Assembly (NCBI RefSeq): GCF_947258575.1
Contig: NZ_CAMYIV010000005.1
Span: 248,001 to 312,000, forward strand
Direction: 5' to 3'
Source of the DNA: an uncultured Alcanivorax sp.
Lineage (GTDB): Bacteria; Pseudomonadota; Gammaproteobacteria; Pseudomonadales; Alcanivoracaceae
Length of the DNA stretch: 64,000 bases
Shown here piece by piece: positions 15,876-24,467 of the stretch. Each line of letters starts with the position of its first letter. Position 1 is the stretch's first letter. Under the pieces are notes generated by a model, which was not told the DNA's origin, did not search any database, and was given only the letters and a program-made list of their open reading frames with translations. A program made the position numbers and the translations under genes.

Positions 15876-17429
15876 ATGACTACATCCTCTGCCTCCCCGA
15901 AAAAGGCCCCAGGAAAGGCGGCGACCCGGAAGCGGCCCACCACGGGCAAGCGCGCGACGGTAAAGAAAACCCCCGCCGTAAAACCGGCAGCCGTGTTGAT
16001 CGTGGGTGCGGGCTTTGCCGGCCTGGGGATGGCCATTCGCCTCAAGCAGGCCGGCATTAAGGATATCGTGATTCTGGAGCGAGCCAGTGCGGTGGGCGGC
16101 ACCTGGCGAGACAATCAATATCCTGGTGCCGCCTGCGATATTCCCTCCAATCTGTATTCGTATTCGTTTGCTCCCAACCCGAACTGGTCACGAAGCTTCT
16201 CGGGCAGCGAGGAAATTCTCGGCTATATCCACCATCTGGTGGCCGAGTTTGAGCTGGAACCCTACATTCGTTTCGAGAAGAACGTGGAAGACCTGTCCTT
16301 CGATGAAAAGAAAGGGATCTGGACCGCCACGACCGACAAGGGGGAACAGTTTGCCGGGCGGGCTGCGGTGATGGCTCAGGGGCCGTTGTCCAACTGCAGC
16401 TTCCCGGCCATTACCGGTATCGAGGATTTCACGGGCCACAAGATCCACAGTGCCCGCTGGGATCATGAGTACGATTTCACTGGCAAGAAAGTGGCCGTGA
16501 TTGGTACCGGCGCAAGCGGCATCCAGATTATTCCCGAACTGGTCAAACAGGCGGGTCACGTGAAAGTGTTCCAGCGCACGCCGGGCTGGGTGATGCCGCG
16601 CCCGGATTTTGCCACGCCGGCCTGGAACAAGAAGTTGTTTGAAAAACTGCCAGCCAGTCAGCAGGCCATGCGCAATCTGCTCTACTGGAGCCATGAGAGC
16701 ATGGCGCTGGCGGTTATCTGGAAGTCGCCGCTGACGCGTATTGCCGAACGGGTGGCGCGGCTGCACCTGCGCCGTCAGGTGAAAGATCGCTGGCTGCGCC
16801 GTCAGCTGACACCGGACTTCACCATCGGCTGCAAGCGGGTGCTGGTCTCCAATGATTACTACCCGGCACTGCAGAAAGACAATGCCAAGCTGATTACCTG
16901 GCCCATTGCCCGCCTCAGCGAAAAGGGGGTTCGCACCGTGGAAGGTATCGAGCATCAGGTGGACTGTATCGTCTTTGCCACCGGTTTCGACGTCAGTCAT
17001 TCCGGCACGCCATTCCCGGTGAAAGGCCGTGACGGTCGGGTGCTGGGGGAGGAATGGCAGGGCGGCGCCCAGGCCTACAAGAGCATCAATGTGTCCGGCT
17101 ACCCGAACCTGTTCATGACCTTCGGGCCCAACTCCGGGCCCGGCCACAACTCGGCGCTGGTGTACATGGAATCCCAGCTCGACTATGCGGTGAAAGGGAT
17201 CGAAAAGATTCTCAAGGACGATCTGAAAATGCTGGACGTGAAAGAAGACGTGCAGCGTCGGCATAACAAGGCAATACAAAAGCGCCTGGCCCGGACCAAC
17301 TGGAATTCCGGCTGCAAAAGCTGGTATCTGACCGATGATGGCTTCAACGCCACCATGTACCCGGGTTTCGCCACCCAGTACGCGGCCCAGATGGCAGAGT
17401 TTGAAGAGCGCGATTACGAAACCGTTTGA
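15876..17429 (+). CDS. Baeyer-Villiger-type flavin monooxygenase with basic N-terminal tail, operon B
   Basis: FAD/NADPH monooxygenase of 517 residues. GAGFAG is at 44-49, GGTWRDNQYPGAACDIP at about 74-90, the BVMO fingerprint F185-x-G-x-x-x-H191-x-x-x-W195 is intact, and GTGASG is at 210-215. Residues 1-37 form an extra Lys/Ala/Thr/Pro-rich tail (SPKKAPGKAATRKR and similar) that looks like a histone H1-type segment and is absent from the AlmA-like enzymes. ATG 15876 is the only start that gives this frame before the Rossmann fold. Second gene of operon B, ending before an intrinsic terminator. The tail could mediate membrane, nucleic-acid or partner binding. Confidence 0.92.
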   Translation: MTTSSASPKKAPGKAATRKRPTTGKRATVKKTPAVKPAAVLIVGAGFAGLGMAIRLKQAGIKDIVILERASAVGGTWRDNQYPGAACDIPSNLYSYSFAPNPNWSRSFSGSEEILGYIHHLVAEFELEPYIRFEKNVEDLSFDEKKGIWTATTDKGEQFAGRAAVMAQGPLSNCSFPAITGIEDFTGHKIHSARWDHEYDFTGKKVAVIGTGASGIQIIPELVKQAGHVKVFQRTPGWVMPRPDFATPAWNKKLFEKLPASQQAMRNLLYWSHESMALAVIWKSPLTRIAERVARLHLRRQVKDRWLRRQLTPDFTIGCKRVLVSNDYYPALQKDNAKLITWPIARLSEKGVRTVEGIEHQVDCIVFATGFDVSHSGTPFPVKGRDGRVLGEEWQGGAQAYKSINVSGYPNLFMTFGPNSGPGHNSALVYMESQLDYAVKGIEKILKDDLKMLDVKEDVQRRHNKAIQKRLARTNWNSGCKSWYLTDDGFNATMYPGFATQYAAQMAEFEERDYETV

Positions 17430-17455
17430 CCTCCTCGGTCTGGTTTCTTCCGGTG

Positions 17456-17482
17456 AACGCGGCTCCTGGCCGCGTTTTTTTT
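17456..17482 (+). terminator. Intrinsic terminator after operon B
   Basis: CGCGGC (17458-17463) pairs with GCCGCG (17469-17474) and is followed by eight T residues (17475-17482). Confidence 0.85.
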
Positions 17483-17615
17483 GCGGCAAGGCTCATGTTC
17501 TCACGCAGCTTCCTGCGTTTGCCATAAAAGCATCACGCCTTTGTCGCAGTGGCTTCATCCCGCACGGCTATAACCTCAGGATCATGAAATAACACGAACC
17601 GTTGGGGAGTTCACA

Positions 17616-19544
17616 ATGACATCCTGGTATAGCCTGGGGGCCGGCGTACTGCTGGCCGCTGCCTTGACCGCCTGTGGCGGAGACAGCAGCGACGACAATC
17701 CTGCTGCCGGTGGCGAGCAAGTAAAAACGCCGGATAGCCTGCGTCTGTCTTTTCTGAGTCGCTACGAGTCTGGCAGTTTTGATACGTCTGCCGCTGAAAT
17801 TCCTGCCTATGACGCTGCCAGTCAGCGCCTGTTTGTGGTCAACGCAGAGCAGGGCGTGCTTGATGTGCTGGATATGAGCGACCCCGCCAAGCCCTTATTG
17901 ATCGGGTCGATGGGTGTTGAAGAGATCGCTGCCGGGGCCGTCGTGAACAGTGTGGCGGTGAAAAATGGGTTGGTCGCGATTGCGGTTCAAGCCGCCACGA
18001 AGACCGACAACGGCTTTGCGGCCCTCTACCGTGCTGATGACCTCAGCCTGCTGGGTAGTGTAGAAGTGGGCGCCCAGCCGGACATGATCATCTTTACCCC
18101 GGATAGCAGCAAGGTGCTCACTGCTAACGAGGGTGAGCCCAGTGACGATTATCAGATTGACCCGCCGGGCTCTATCAGCATTATCGATATCAGCAATCCG
18201 CAAGACCCTCAGGTCAGCACGGCGGGTTTCAGTGCCTTTGATGCCGATACGCTACGCAGCATGGGTGTGCGCATCTATGGGCCGGGCGCGGACGTGGCCA
18301 TGGATCTGGAGCCGGAATATATCGCGCTGTCTGCCGATGGAAAAACCGCCTGGGTGACCCTGCAGGAAAATAATGCCCTGGCCAAGGTCAATATCGATAC
18401 CGCCACCGTTACCGATATCCTGCCGCTGGGAGAAATCGATCGCAGCGTGGAAGGTTTCGGCATTGATGCCAGTGATGACGATGAAGAGATCAACATCCAG
18501 ACCTGGGACGGGGTAGTGGGCCTGTACCTGCCTGACGCCATTCATGCTTATAGCGCTGGCGGCAGTACCTATCTGGTTACCGCCAACGAAGGCGACGCCC
18601 GTGCCTGGGGTGAGGACAACGATGCCTACTGGGGCAGCGAAGGTGAGGGTTGTGTTGGCGATGCCAGCCAGGGGTTCGTGGAAGAATTCCGCGTCAAGCA
18701 TCTGGTGCATGCCAGCGGCTTCGATCGGCGCTGCGGCGACGATCTGCCCCCGCAGCTGCGTGAACTGGCTGCCGGTGCGCTGCTGGACCCCGCGGTGTTC
18801 GATTACTGCGGTGCCAGCGCCGGTGATCCCGGTGATTGCCGCGAAGACGATGTGCTGGGCCGTCTCAACATTACCTGGACCATGGGCTACAAGACCGACG
18901 CCGCCGGCGCCCCGGTAATGTACAACGATGCGGGGCAGCTGGATCCGGCTGGCACTCGCATCATGTATGACACCCTGTACAGCTATGGGGGTCGCTCCTT
19001 CTCCATCCGGGACGAAAACGGCAACCTGGTATTCGACAGCGGCGATGCCATCGAACAGTTCCTGGCCAGCGACGAATGCCGGCTGGGTACCAACCGCAGC
19101 ATTGCCTGCCAGGATTACTTCAACAGTGGCCATGATGAAATAAACGCCATGGACAGCCGCAGTGATGCCAAGGGCCCGGAGCCGGAAGGCCTGACCATCG
19201 GCGCCATTGGCGACAAGACTTTCCTGTTCCTGGCCCTGGAGCGCATGGGCGGCATTCTGGTCTATGACATTACCGATCCGCAGCAGCCCCAGCGGCTGGA
19301 TTACCTGAACAGCCGCAACTTCTGGGGCGGCGGCGGTGATGGCGAGGACATCGAAGACCTGATCGATGATGGCCTGCTGGCAGAAAGCGATGTGGGTGCC
19401 GTGGTGGGGGATCTGGGACCGGAAGGGCTGGTGTTCATCGCCGCCGCCGATTCACCCAATGGCATGCCGTTGCTGGTGGTGGGTAACGAAGTCAGTGGTA
19501 CCACCGCTATCTACCGGGTGGAAACGCTATTCGACGAGGAGTAA
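17616..19544 (+). CDS. Choice-of-anchor I family lipoprotein, beta-propeller-like
   Basis: A 642-residue exported protein. The signal peptide ends in the lipobox LTAC (Cys20), followed by an acidic Ser/Asp/Gly linker. The body has repeated beta-propeller-type strands (VVNAEQGVLDVLDMSDP, VLTANEGEPSDDY, AYSAGGSTYLVTANEGDARAW, LEPEYIALSADGKTAWVTLQENNALA) characteristic of choice-of-anchor I proteins, which are often found with alkaline phosphatase or nuclease domains. It is very acidic with many Asp/Glu, suiting a calcium-binding surface protein. ATG 17616 has GGGGAG upstream. Monocistronic, with terminators on both sides. Function unknown; possibly phosphoester metabolism or adhesion. Confidence 0.85.
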   Translation: MTSWYSLGAGVLLAAALTACGGDSSDDNPAAGGEQVKTPDSLRLSFLSRYESGSFDTSAAEIPAYDAASQRLFVVNAEQGVLDVLDMSDPAKPLLIGSMGVEEIAAGAVVNSVAVKNGLVAIAVQAATKTDNGFAALYRADDLSLLGSVEVGAQPDMIIFTPDSSKVLTANEGEPSDDYQIDPPGSISIIDISNPQDPQVSTAGFSAFDADTLRSMGVRIYGPGADVAMDLEPEYIALSADGKTAWVTLQENNALAKVNIDTATVTDILPLGEIDRSVEGFGIDASDDDEEINIQTWDGVVGLYLPDAIHAYSAGGSTYLVTANEGDARAWGEDNDAYWGSEGEGCVGDASQGFVEEFRVKHLVHASGFDRRCGDDLPPQLRELAAGALLDPAVFDYCGASAGDPGDCREDDVLGRLNITWTMGYKTDAAGAPVMYNDAGQLDPAGTRIMYDTLYSYGGRSFSIRDENGNLVFDSGDAIEQFLASDECRLGTNRSIACQDYFNSGHDEINAMDSRSDAKGPEPEGLTIGAIGDKTFLFLALERMGGILVYDITDPQQPQRLDYLNSRNFWGGGGDGEDIEDLIDDGLLAESDVGAVVGDLGPEGLVFIAAADSPNGMPLLVVGNEVSGTTAIYRVETLFDEE

Positions 19545-19563
19545 TTCTCGTAAGCCATATCGA

Positions 19564-19587
19564 GGCGGCCTGTGGGCCGCCTTTTTT
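19564..19587 (+). terminator. Intrinsic terminator after the lipoprotein gene
   Basis: GGCGGCC (19564-19570), loop TGTG, GGCCGCC (19575-19581), then six T residues. Confidence 0.85.
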
Positions 19588-19722
19588 ATGGTGCACCGTA
19601 GACTGGCGGGAAATCAGTATCAGGGTGTTGAGCCATTGTGCTGACAGCCGGGCTTCCAGGACAAATGCAGCACCGCGTTAGAGCCTTTCTTCCAGGGCGA
19701 CGCCTGTAAACGCCAGAACAAG

Positions 19723-20025
19723 CTATTTGTTCTGTTTCGCTTCGAACGCGGCCAGCTGTTGCGGGGTTGCCGGAGTCTGGTATTGCGCTTTCCAGTCGGC
19801 GAAGGGCATGCCGTACACCCATTCCCTGGCGGCGTCATAATCCAGTGCCACCTGGCGCTCATCCGCAGCGGCCACCAGCCATTTGGACAGACAGTTACGG
19901 CAGAAGTCCGCCAGAATCATCAGGTCAATATTTTGCACTTCCTTGTGTTCGTCAAGATGCTGCAGCAAGCGGCGAAAGGCGGCAGCTTCCAGTTCGGTGC
20001 GTGTCGCGGTATCCAGTGTGGTCAT
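19723..20025 (-). CDS. DUF1244 family protein
   Basis: About 100 residues. The conserved core includes AFRRLLQHL, MILADFCRNCLSKW and EWVYGMPFADWKAQYQ, which identifies the small DUF1244 family common in proteobacteria. The single FCRNC motif may bind metal. ATG 20025 has AGGAGA upstream; the open frame continues further upstream to 20262, but that part is not protein-like and would overlap the next gene's promoter. No function is established. It is divergent from the following lipoprotein gene. Confidence 0.85.
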   Translation of the reverse strand: MTTLDTATRTELEAAAFRRLLQHLDEHKEVQNIDLMILADFCRNCLSKWLVAAADERQVALDYDAAREWVYGMPFADWKAQYQTPATPQQLAAFEAKQNK

Positions 20026-20155
20026 GGGCTTCTCCTGCAAATGGGTGCAATCATGATACGGGCTGTCAATGGCGGGCGTCGACGCCGGGCTCTTACCGTG
20101 CATACTATAGGGCAGATTGGGACTCCCATATTGAAACGCGCAAGGAGGAAGGGCG

Positions 20156-20926
20156 ATGTCATTGAAACGAGGCGTAGCGGTTATCGGTCTGTTTTTGGCG
20201 GCGGCATGGCTGGTCAGCTGCGGTATGAACAGTGAAGAAAAGCGTCTGGCGGCAGCCATCAATCAGGCCTTGCAGACTCGCGATCTGGGCTATTGGCAGG
20301 TAGACGATCTGGATATCCAGGATCAGCGTCAGGACAGCACCGGCCCGGAAGAAATTACGACCTACAAGGTGGAGGCAGTGCTGGCCTTGGAGAAACCACT
20401 GCGTGAGGTACGTTATGTAGATGACATCGGCAAGCGCGTGGTGACTCGTACGGCACTGGCGCAAGGAGAGGAGCGCGATCTGAGTGCGTCGGTGCAGATC
20501 ATTCGTGGCAATGATCAAGAGAACGTGGTGACCACCCTGGATGAACAGGCCTTGCCCCGCGGCATGGTGGCGGAAGACTTTGAGCAACGCTTTGAAGGCT
20601 GGCAGGTGATTGCTGAAGACAGCGATGAATTTGCTGATCTGGAAGAGGAACTGCAGGGCAAACTGGATGACAGCCTGTCCGCCATGGCCGAGGCAGATCA
20701 CACCCTGCGCCAGATACAGGTGCAGTTGATGGCAGCGCGCGCTGAATTGGCAGTGCTGGAAGAAAACGCCGAAGCCGTCGGTGGGCTTGGTGAGCCCATG
20801 GAGAAGGCCAGCCAGGAGGTAGAAGCCCTGATCGAGCGGGTGCAAGAGCAGGAAGCATCCCGCGACAGTCTCGGCGAACAAGTGGAGCGACGCAAAAAGG
20901 CCCTGGCCAGTTTGCGCGGGGAATAA
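20156..20926 (+). CDS. Hypothetical lipoprotein with C-terminal coiled coil
   Basis: A 256-residue exported lipoprotein: N-terminal hydrophobic segment and lipobox LVSC (Cys22). Residues about 30-160 form a compact domain (HLW-poor, mixed charge), and residues about 165-256 are a long Glu/Leu/Gln-rich coiled coil ending in ERRKKALASLRGE. ATG 20156 is preceded by AAGGAGG. I do not recognise the family. The layout, a globular domain anchored to a membrane with a periplasmic coiled coil, would suit a scaffold or adaptor, but that is only a description. Confidence 0.75.
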   Translation: MSLKRGVAVIGLFLAAAWLVSCGMNSEEKRLAAAINQALQTRDLGYWQVDDLDIQDQRQDSTGPEEITTYKVEAVLALEKPLREVRYVDDIGKRVVTRTALAQGEERDLSASVQIIRGNDQENVVTTLDEQALPRGMVAEDFEQRFEGWQVIAEDSDEFADLEEELQGKLDDSLSAMAEADHTLRQIQVQLMAARAELAVLEENAEAVGGLGEPMEKASQEVEALIERVQEQEASRDSLGEQVERRKKALASLRGE

Positions 20927-21024
20927 GAGGGCGGCTTGCCGGCCTGGATGCTGCTGAAAGATTCAGGCCGGGGGGCGTCTCGGGTATCATGTTGTCCCCG
21001 CACAGTCCCCATGAGAGCGTCTCC

Positions 21025-21432
21025 ATGTTTGAACTCACCGTCACGCCCCGCTTTTACGAAACCGATGCCTTTGGTCATGTGAACAACACCGTGGTCACCG
21101 GCTGGTTTGAAACCGGGCGGGCGCCCCTGTTCCAGTTGTTCGGAGGCGGCAGTGATCCGTCAGCGCTGCCACTGATTCTGGCCCGGGTGGAGGTGGATTT
21201 CGTCGGCCAGATTTATTACGGCAGTGATGTGCAGCTGCGTACTGGCATCGAGAAAATCGGCAACAGCTCCTTCGTGGTAGCCCAACAGGCCTGGCAAAAC
21301 GGCAAGCTGGTGGCCCGGGGCAAGGCCGTGCAGGTCTACTTCGAGCACGACAAGCAGGCCTCAGCGCCGATCCCCGATACATTCCGTCAGGTGCTCGCCG
21401 AGCATCAGGGCTCCCTGCCGGAAGACCAGTAA
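21025..21432 (+). CDS. Acyl-CoA thioesterase, hot-dog fold
   Basis: A 135-residue protein of the 4-hydroxybenzoyl-CoA thioesterase / YbgC-FadM type. The N-terminal motif RFYETDAFGHVNNTVVTGWFE contains the catalytic Asp (YETDAFGHVNN) of this family. The frame is open from 20989, but ATG 21025 (MFELTVTPRFYETD) matches the usual start. It would hydrolyse an acyl-CoA to the free acid, possibly during fatty-acid turnover. It precedes hemH with a 108-bp gap. Confidence 0.9.
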   Translation: MFELTVTPRFYETDAFGHVNNTVVTGWFETGRAPLFQLFGGGSDPSALPLILARVEVDFVGQIYYGSDVQLRTGIEKIGNSSFVVAQQAWQNGKLVARGKAVQVYFEHDKQASAPIPDTFRQVLAEHQGSLPEDQ

Positions 21433-21540
21433 CTCCCCTATTCGATCAGACCGATAGTCATGGTCGGCATGTCACCTTGACGTCGTGACGCTACACTATC
21501 GGCCACACTGATCGCTCAACGTAATGGCAGCGAGGAACGG

Positions 21541-22632
21541 ATGGCTTATCAGGGGCAACAGAATTTTGATCACCGCCAGGCGCAGAAACTGGGGGTGTTG
21601 GTCACCAACCTGGGGACTCCGGATGCACCGGAGACCGGCGCCCTGCGCCGCTATCTGCGCGAATTTCTGTCCGACCCGCGAGTGGTGGAAGTGCCCCGGC
21701 TGATCTGGTTTTTCATCCTGCACATGGTGATTCTGGTGATCCGCCCGCCGCGTTCTGCCCATGCCTATAAAAGTGTCTGGACGGATGCGGGCTCACCGCT
21801 GCTGGTTCACACCGAGGCGCAGTGCGCCGGCATTCGCGAGCGTCTGCAGAATAAATTTGGTGATGATATCGATGTGCGCTTTGCCATGCGCTACGGCAAT
21901 CCCTCCATCGCCAGCCAGTTGCAGGCCATGGAAGAGGCAGGCGTGCGCAAGCTGCTGGTGCTGCCCCTGTATCCGCAGTATTCCGCGTCCACCAATGCCT
22001 CTACCTTCGACGCCATTGCCAAGGACTTCATGCAACGCCGCTGGCTACCGGACCTGCGCTTTATCAGCCACTATCCGGATTACCCGCCCTACATCGAGGC
22101 CATGGCCAACCACATTGAAGCCTTTCGCGCGGAACATGGTACGGCGGACAAGCTGATCTTCAGCTACCACGGGGTGCCGAAAAAATACCTGCTCAATGGC
22201 GACCCCTACTTCTGTGAATGCCACAAGACCTCGCGCCTGCTGGCTGAGCGGCTGGGCCTGGGCGACGACGACTGGCTCACCACCTTCCAGTCCCGCTTCG
22301 GCCGTGAGGAATGGCTCAAGCCCTACACAGACCACACCCTGATGGCGCTGCCGGAGCAGGGCGTGAAATCCGTGCAGGTATTCTGTCCGGGCTTCTCCTC
22401 CGACTGCCTGGAAACCCTGGAAGAAATCGACGTGGAAAACCGCGGCTATTTCGAGGAAGCCGGCGGCCAGGCCTTCGGCTACATCCCGGCACTGAATGCC
22501 GAGCCCGGCCACCTGGACGCCCTCACCCAGCTCATCGAAGAGAACCTGCAGGGCTGGGAGTTACCGGAAAATGATGCCGTGGGCCTGAACGAACGCCACC
22601 AACGAGCCCGCCAACAAGGTGCTGATCGCTAG
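21541..22632 (+). CDS. hemH: Ferrochelatase
   Basis: Inserts Fe2+ into protoporphyrin IX, the last step of heme synthesis; acts at the inner membrane face. Length of 363 residues. Characteristic segments: VLVTNLGTPDAPE, YPQYSASTNAS, the metal-site motif FSYHGVP (His210) and FCPGFSSDCLETLEEI. ATG 21541 has GAGGAAC upstream. It ends before a GGCCGC hairpin shared with other sites. Heme supply is relevant for cytochromes needed by an aerobic hydrocarbon degrader, but no direct link is seen. Confidence 0.97.
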   Translation: MAYQGQQNFDHRQAQKLGVLVTNLGTPDAPETGALRRYLREFLSDPRVVEVPRLIWFFILHMVILVIRPPRSAHAYKSVWTDAGSPLLVHTEAQCAGIRERLQNKFGDDIDVRFAMRYGNPSIASQLQAMEEAGVRKLLVLPLYPQYSASTNASTFDAIAKDFMQRRWLPDLRFISHYPDYPPYIEAMANHIEAFRAEHGTADKLIFSYHGVPKKYLLNGDPYFCECHKTSRLLAERLGLGDDDWLTTFQSRFGREEWLKPYTDHTLMALPEQGVKSVQVFCPGFSSDCLETLEEIDVENRGYFEEAGGQAFGYIPALNAEPGHLDALTQLIEENLQGWELPENDAVGLNERHQRARQQGADR

Positions 22633-22647
22633 TTCATGATCCATAAC

Positions 22648-22738
22648 GTAAGAGGCCGCTCCCTCACATGGGCGCGGCCTCTTGCATTTCAGGACAGGAA
22701 AGCCCGCTCCGCGAACTGTTCACTATTCACAGTTAACT
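22648..22738. repeat. Heptad element D: hairpin plus right arm only
   Basis: The hairpin GTAAGAGGCCGC (22648-22659) pairs with GCGGCCTCTTGC (22674-22685). The right arm GTTCACT, ATTCACA, GTTAACT (22718-22738) runs into the stop codon of the isocitrate dehydrogenase gene (TTA at 22733-22735). No left arm is left after hemH. Confidence 0.8.
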
Positions 22739-23752
22739 GTTTTGTTCCAGCCTGCGAACCAGCTCATCGGTAAACTCACTGGTGCTGGCGCGCCCGCCCA
22801 GGTCCGGGGTGACGATCTCGCCTTCGCCCACTACCTGACGCACGGTTCGGCGCAGTTGTTTGGCCTTGTCGTGCAGTTCGATGTAATCGAGCATCAATGC
22901 CCCGGCCAGCATGATGGCGGTGGGGTTGGCGATGCCCTGGCCGGCAATATCCGGGGCGCTGCCGTGGACCGCTTCGAACAGGCCGCCGTGCTCGCCGATG
23001 TTGGCGCCGGGAGCCACGCCCAGGCCACCGATCAGGCCGGCACACAGGTCGGAGAGGATGTCGCCGAACAGGTTGGTGGTGACGATTACATCGAAGCGGT
23101 GCGGGTTCATGGCCAGCTGCATGGCGCAGGCGTCCACGATCATTTCTTCATGCTCCAGCTGCGGATAGTCTTCACGCACCTTACGGGCCACGTCGAGAAA
23201 CAGCCCCGAGGTGGACTTCATGATATTGGCCTTGTGCACCACCGTGACCTTCTTGCGGCCCTGCTTCACCGCCGTTTCGTAGGCAAAGCGCAGCAGGCGC
23301 TCGGATTCCGTGCGGGTAATACGGCTGCGCAGCTCGGCGGTTTCGCCGTCCTCACTGACGGTCTGCCCCAGGCCGGAATAGATGCCTTCGATATTTTCCC
23401 GCACGGTCATGATGTCCACGTTGTCGTAGCGGGATTTGACCCCGGGAATGGACAGGGCCGGGCGCACGTTGGCGAACAGGTCGAAGGTCTTGCGCAGGGT
23501 CACGTTTACCGAGGTGAAGCCACCCCCCACTGGCGTGGTGATGGGGCCTTTAAGGGCCAGGCGATTGCGCCGGAGCACCGCCAGGGTCTCTTCCGGTACC
23601 AGATCCAGTCCTTTGTCCAGCGCTGCCTGGCCGGCAATGGCATATTCGAATTCGAGTCCGCAATCCAGAGCTTTCAGTACCCGTACCGTGGCATCCACGA
23701 TGTCCGGTCCGATTCCATCGCCGGGGATAACGGTTACGGTGTTCTTGTTCAT
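22733..23752 (-). CDS. NAD-dependent isocitrate dehydrogenase (IDH3-like)
   Basis: Beta-decarboxylating dehydrogenase of 339 residues acting on isocitrate in the TCA cycle. It has GDGIGPDIV at the N-terminus, the substrate loop [19 protein letters not shown], the tyrosine-bearing [13 protein letters not shown] and the cofactor segment [20 protein letters not shown]. These match mitochondrial NAD-IDH type enzymes better than LeuB, where the substrate loop differs. The frame is open from 23830, but ATG 23752 has GGAGG at good spacing. It follows soxR on the same strand with a 123-bp gap. LeuB activity is a remaining alternative. The last codons AGT TAA are in a heptad repeat. Confidence 0.88.
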   Translation of the reverse strand: MNKNTVTVIPGDGIGPDIVDATVRVLKALDCGLEFEYAIAGQAALDKGLDLVPEETLAVLRRNRLALKGPITTPVGGGFTSVNVTLRKTFDLFANVRPALSIPGVKSRYDNVDIMTVRENIEGIYSGLGQTVSEDGETAELRSRITRTESERLLRFAYETAVKQGRKKVTVVHKANIMKSTSGLFLDVARKVREDYPQLEHEEMIVDACAMQLAMNPHRFDVIVTTNLFGDILSDLCAGLIGGLGVAPGANIGEHGGLFEAVHGSAPDIAGQGIANPTAIMLAGALMLDYIELHDKAKQLRRTVRQVVGEGEIVTPDLGGRASTSEFTDELVRRLEQNS

Positions 23753-23875
23753 ACTGCCTCCTGATTGCGGAAAGGGTGTTGCAGGAATCTCATTGTGCCC
23801 GCTGCAGATGGCAAAATGAATGCCGACCAAGGTCGGAAGGGTTGGCGGCAGCGGCTATGAAAACGCGAAAAGCCT

Positions 23876-24325
23876 CTAGAAATGTGGCCCCGGGCCTTCC
23901 TCGGACAGGGAGTCAAAGGGGTTGCGCAGCCGGCAGGCCTTGATGGACAGGCAGCCACAGCCGATACACTCATTGAGCTGGTCGCGCAGCACGGTCAGGT
24001 CATTGATGCGCTCGTCCAGGTGGCCGCGCCATTTGGCCGACATGCGCTTCCAGTCCCGGGCGGTGGGGGTGCGGCCATCGGGCAGTTCGCCCAGGGCTTC
24101 GGCAATTTCCGCCAGCGGAATGCCGATGCGCTGGGCGACCTTGATAACGGCGACCCGGCGCAGGACATCACGGTGATAGCGGCGCTGATTGCCAGCGCTG
24201 CGCGAGCTCTGGATCAGGCCTTTTTTTTCATAGAAGTGGAGGGCGGAAACGGCCACCCCGCTGCGTTCGGCCACCTCGCCAACGGTAAGCGCCTTGTGAA
24301 TATCGTCTGTAGAGGACAGGGTCAT
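23876..24325 (-). CDS. soxR: Redox-sensitive transcriptional activator SoxR
   Basis: MerR-family regulator sensing superoxide or redox-cycling compounds through a [2Fe-2S] cluster. Winged helix-turn-helix at residues about 13-60 ([26 protein letters not shown]), dimer helix, then the cluster motif C120-x-x-C123-x-C125 with C131. The 149-residue length is normal. ATG 24325 has AAGGAT upstream. A symmetric dyad sits in its own promoter (see 24353). In many non-enteric bacteria SoxR controls efflux genes; the divergent ABC exporter may be such a target. Confidence 0.96.
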   Translation of the reverse strand: MTLSSTDDIHKALTVGEVAERSGVAVSALHFYEKKGLIQSSRSAGNQRRYHRDVLRRVAVIKVAQRIGIPLAEIAEALGELPDGRTPTARDWKRMSAKWRGHLDERINDLTVLRDQLNECIGCGCLSIKACRLRNPFDSLSEEGPGPHF

Positions 24326-24352
24326 GGTGAAATCCTTTGTTTATGCGCTTTT

Positions 24353-24366
24353 ACCTTAACTAAGGT
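24353..24366. promoter_or_regulatory. soxR: Candidate SoxR box
   Basis: Perfect dyad ACCTTA-AC-TAAGGT, 28 bp upstream of the soxR start and 102 bp upstream of the divergent ABC-transporter start. Its outer ends and central symmetry resemble known SoxR sites, where the regulator binds between over-spaced -35 and -10 elements. Confidence 0.6.
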
Positions 24367-24467
24367 TTAGGTTTTATGCTGCCAAATCGTGATCAGCGTT
24401 GCCAGCGGATGGGCGTTATTTCGGGCATAATGAGGCGGCCGTAACAGGTCCAACGAAGGAGAAAGTG

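Noticed and set aside
22733-23752. LeuB (3-isopropylmalate dehydrogenase)
   Set aside because: The substrate loop [18 protein letters not shown] and the [10 protein letters not shown] context fit IDH3-type NAD-isocitrate dehydrogenase better; no leuC or leuD is nearby.
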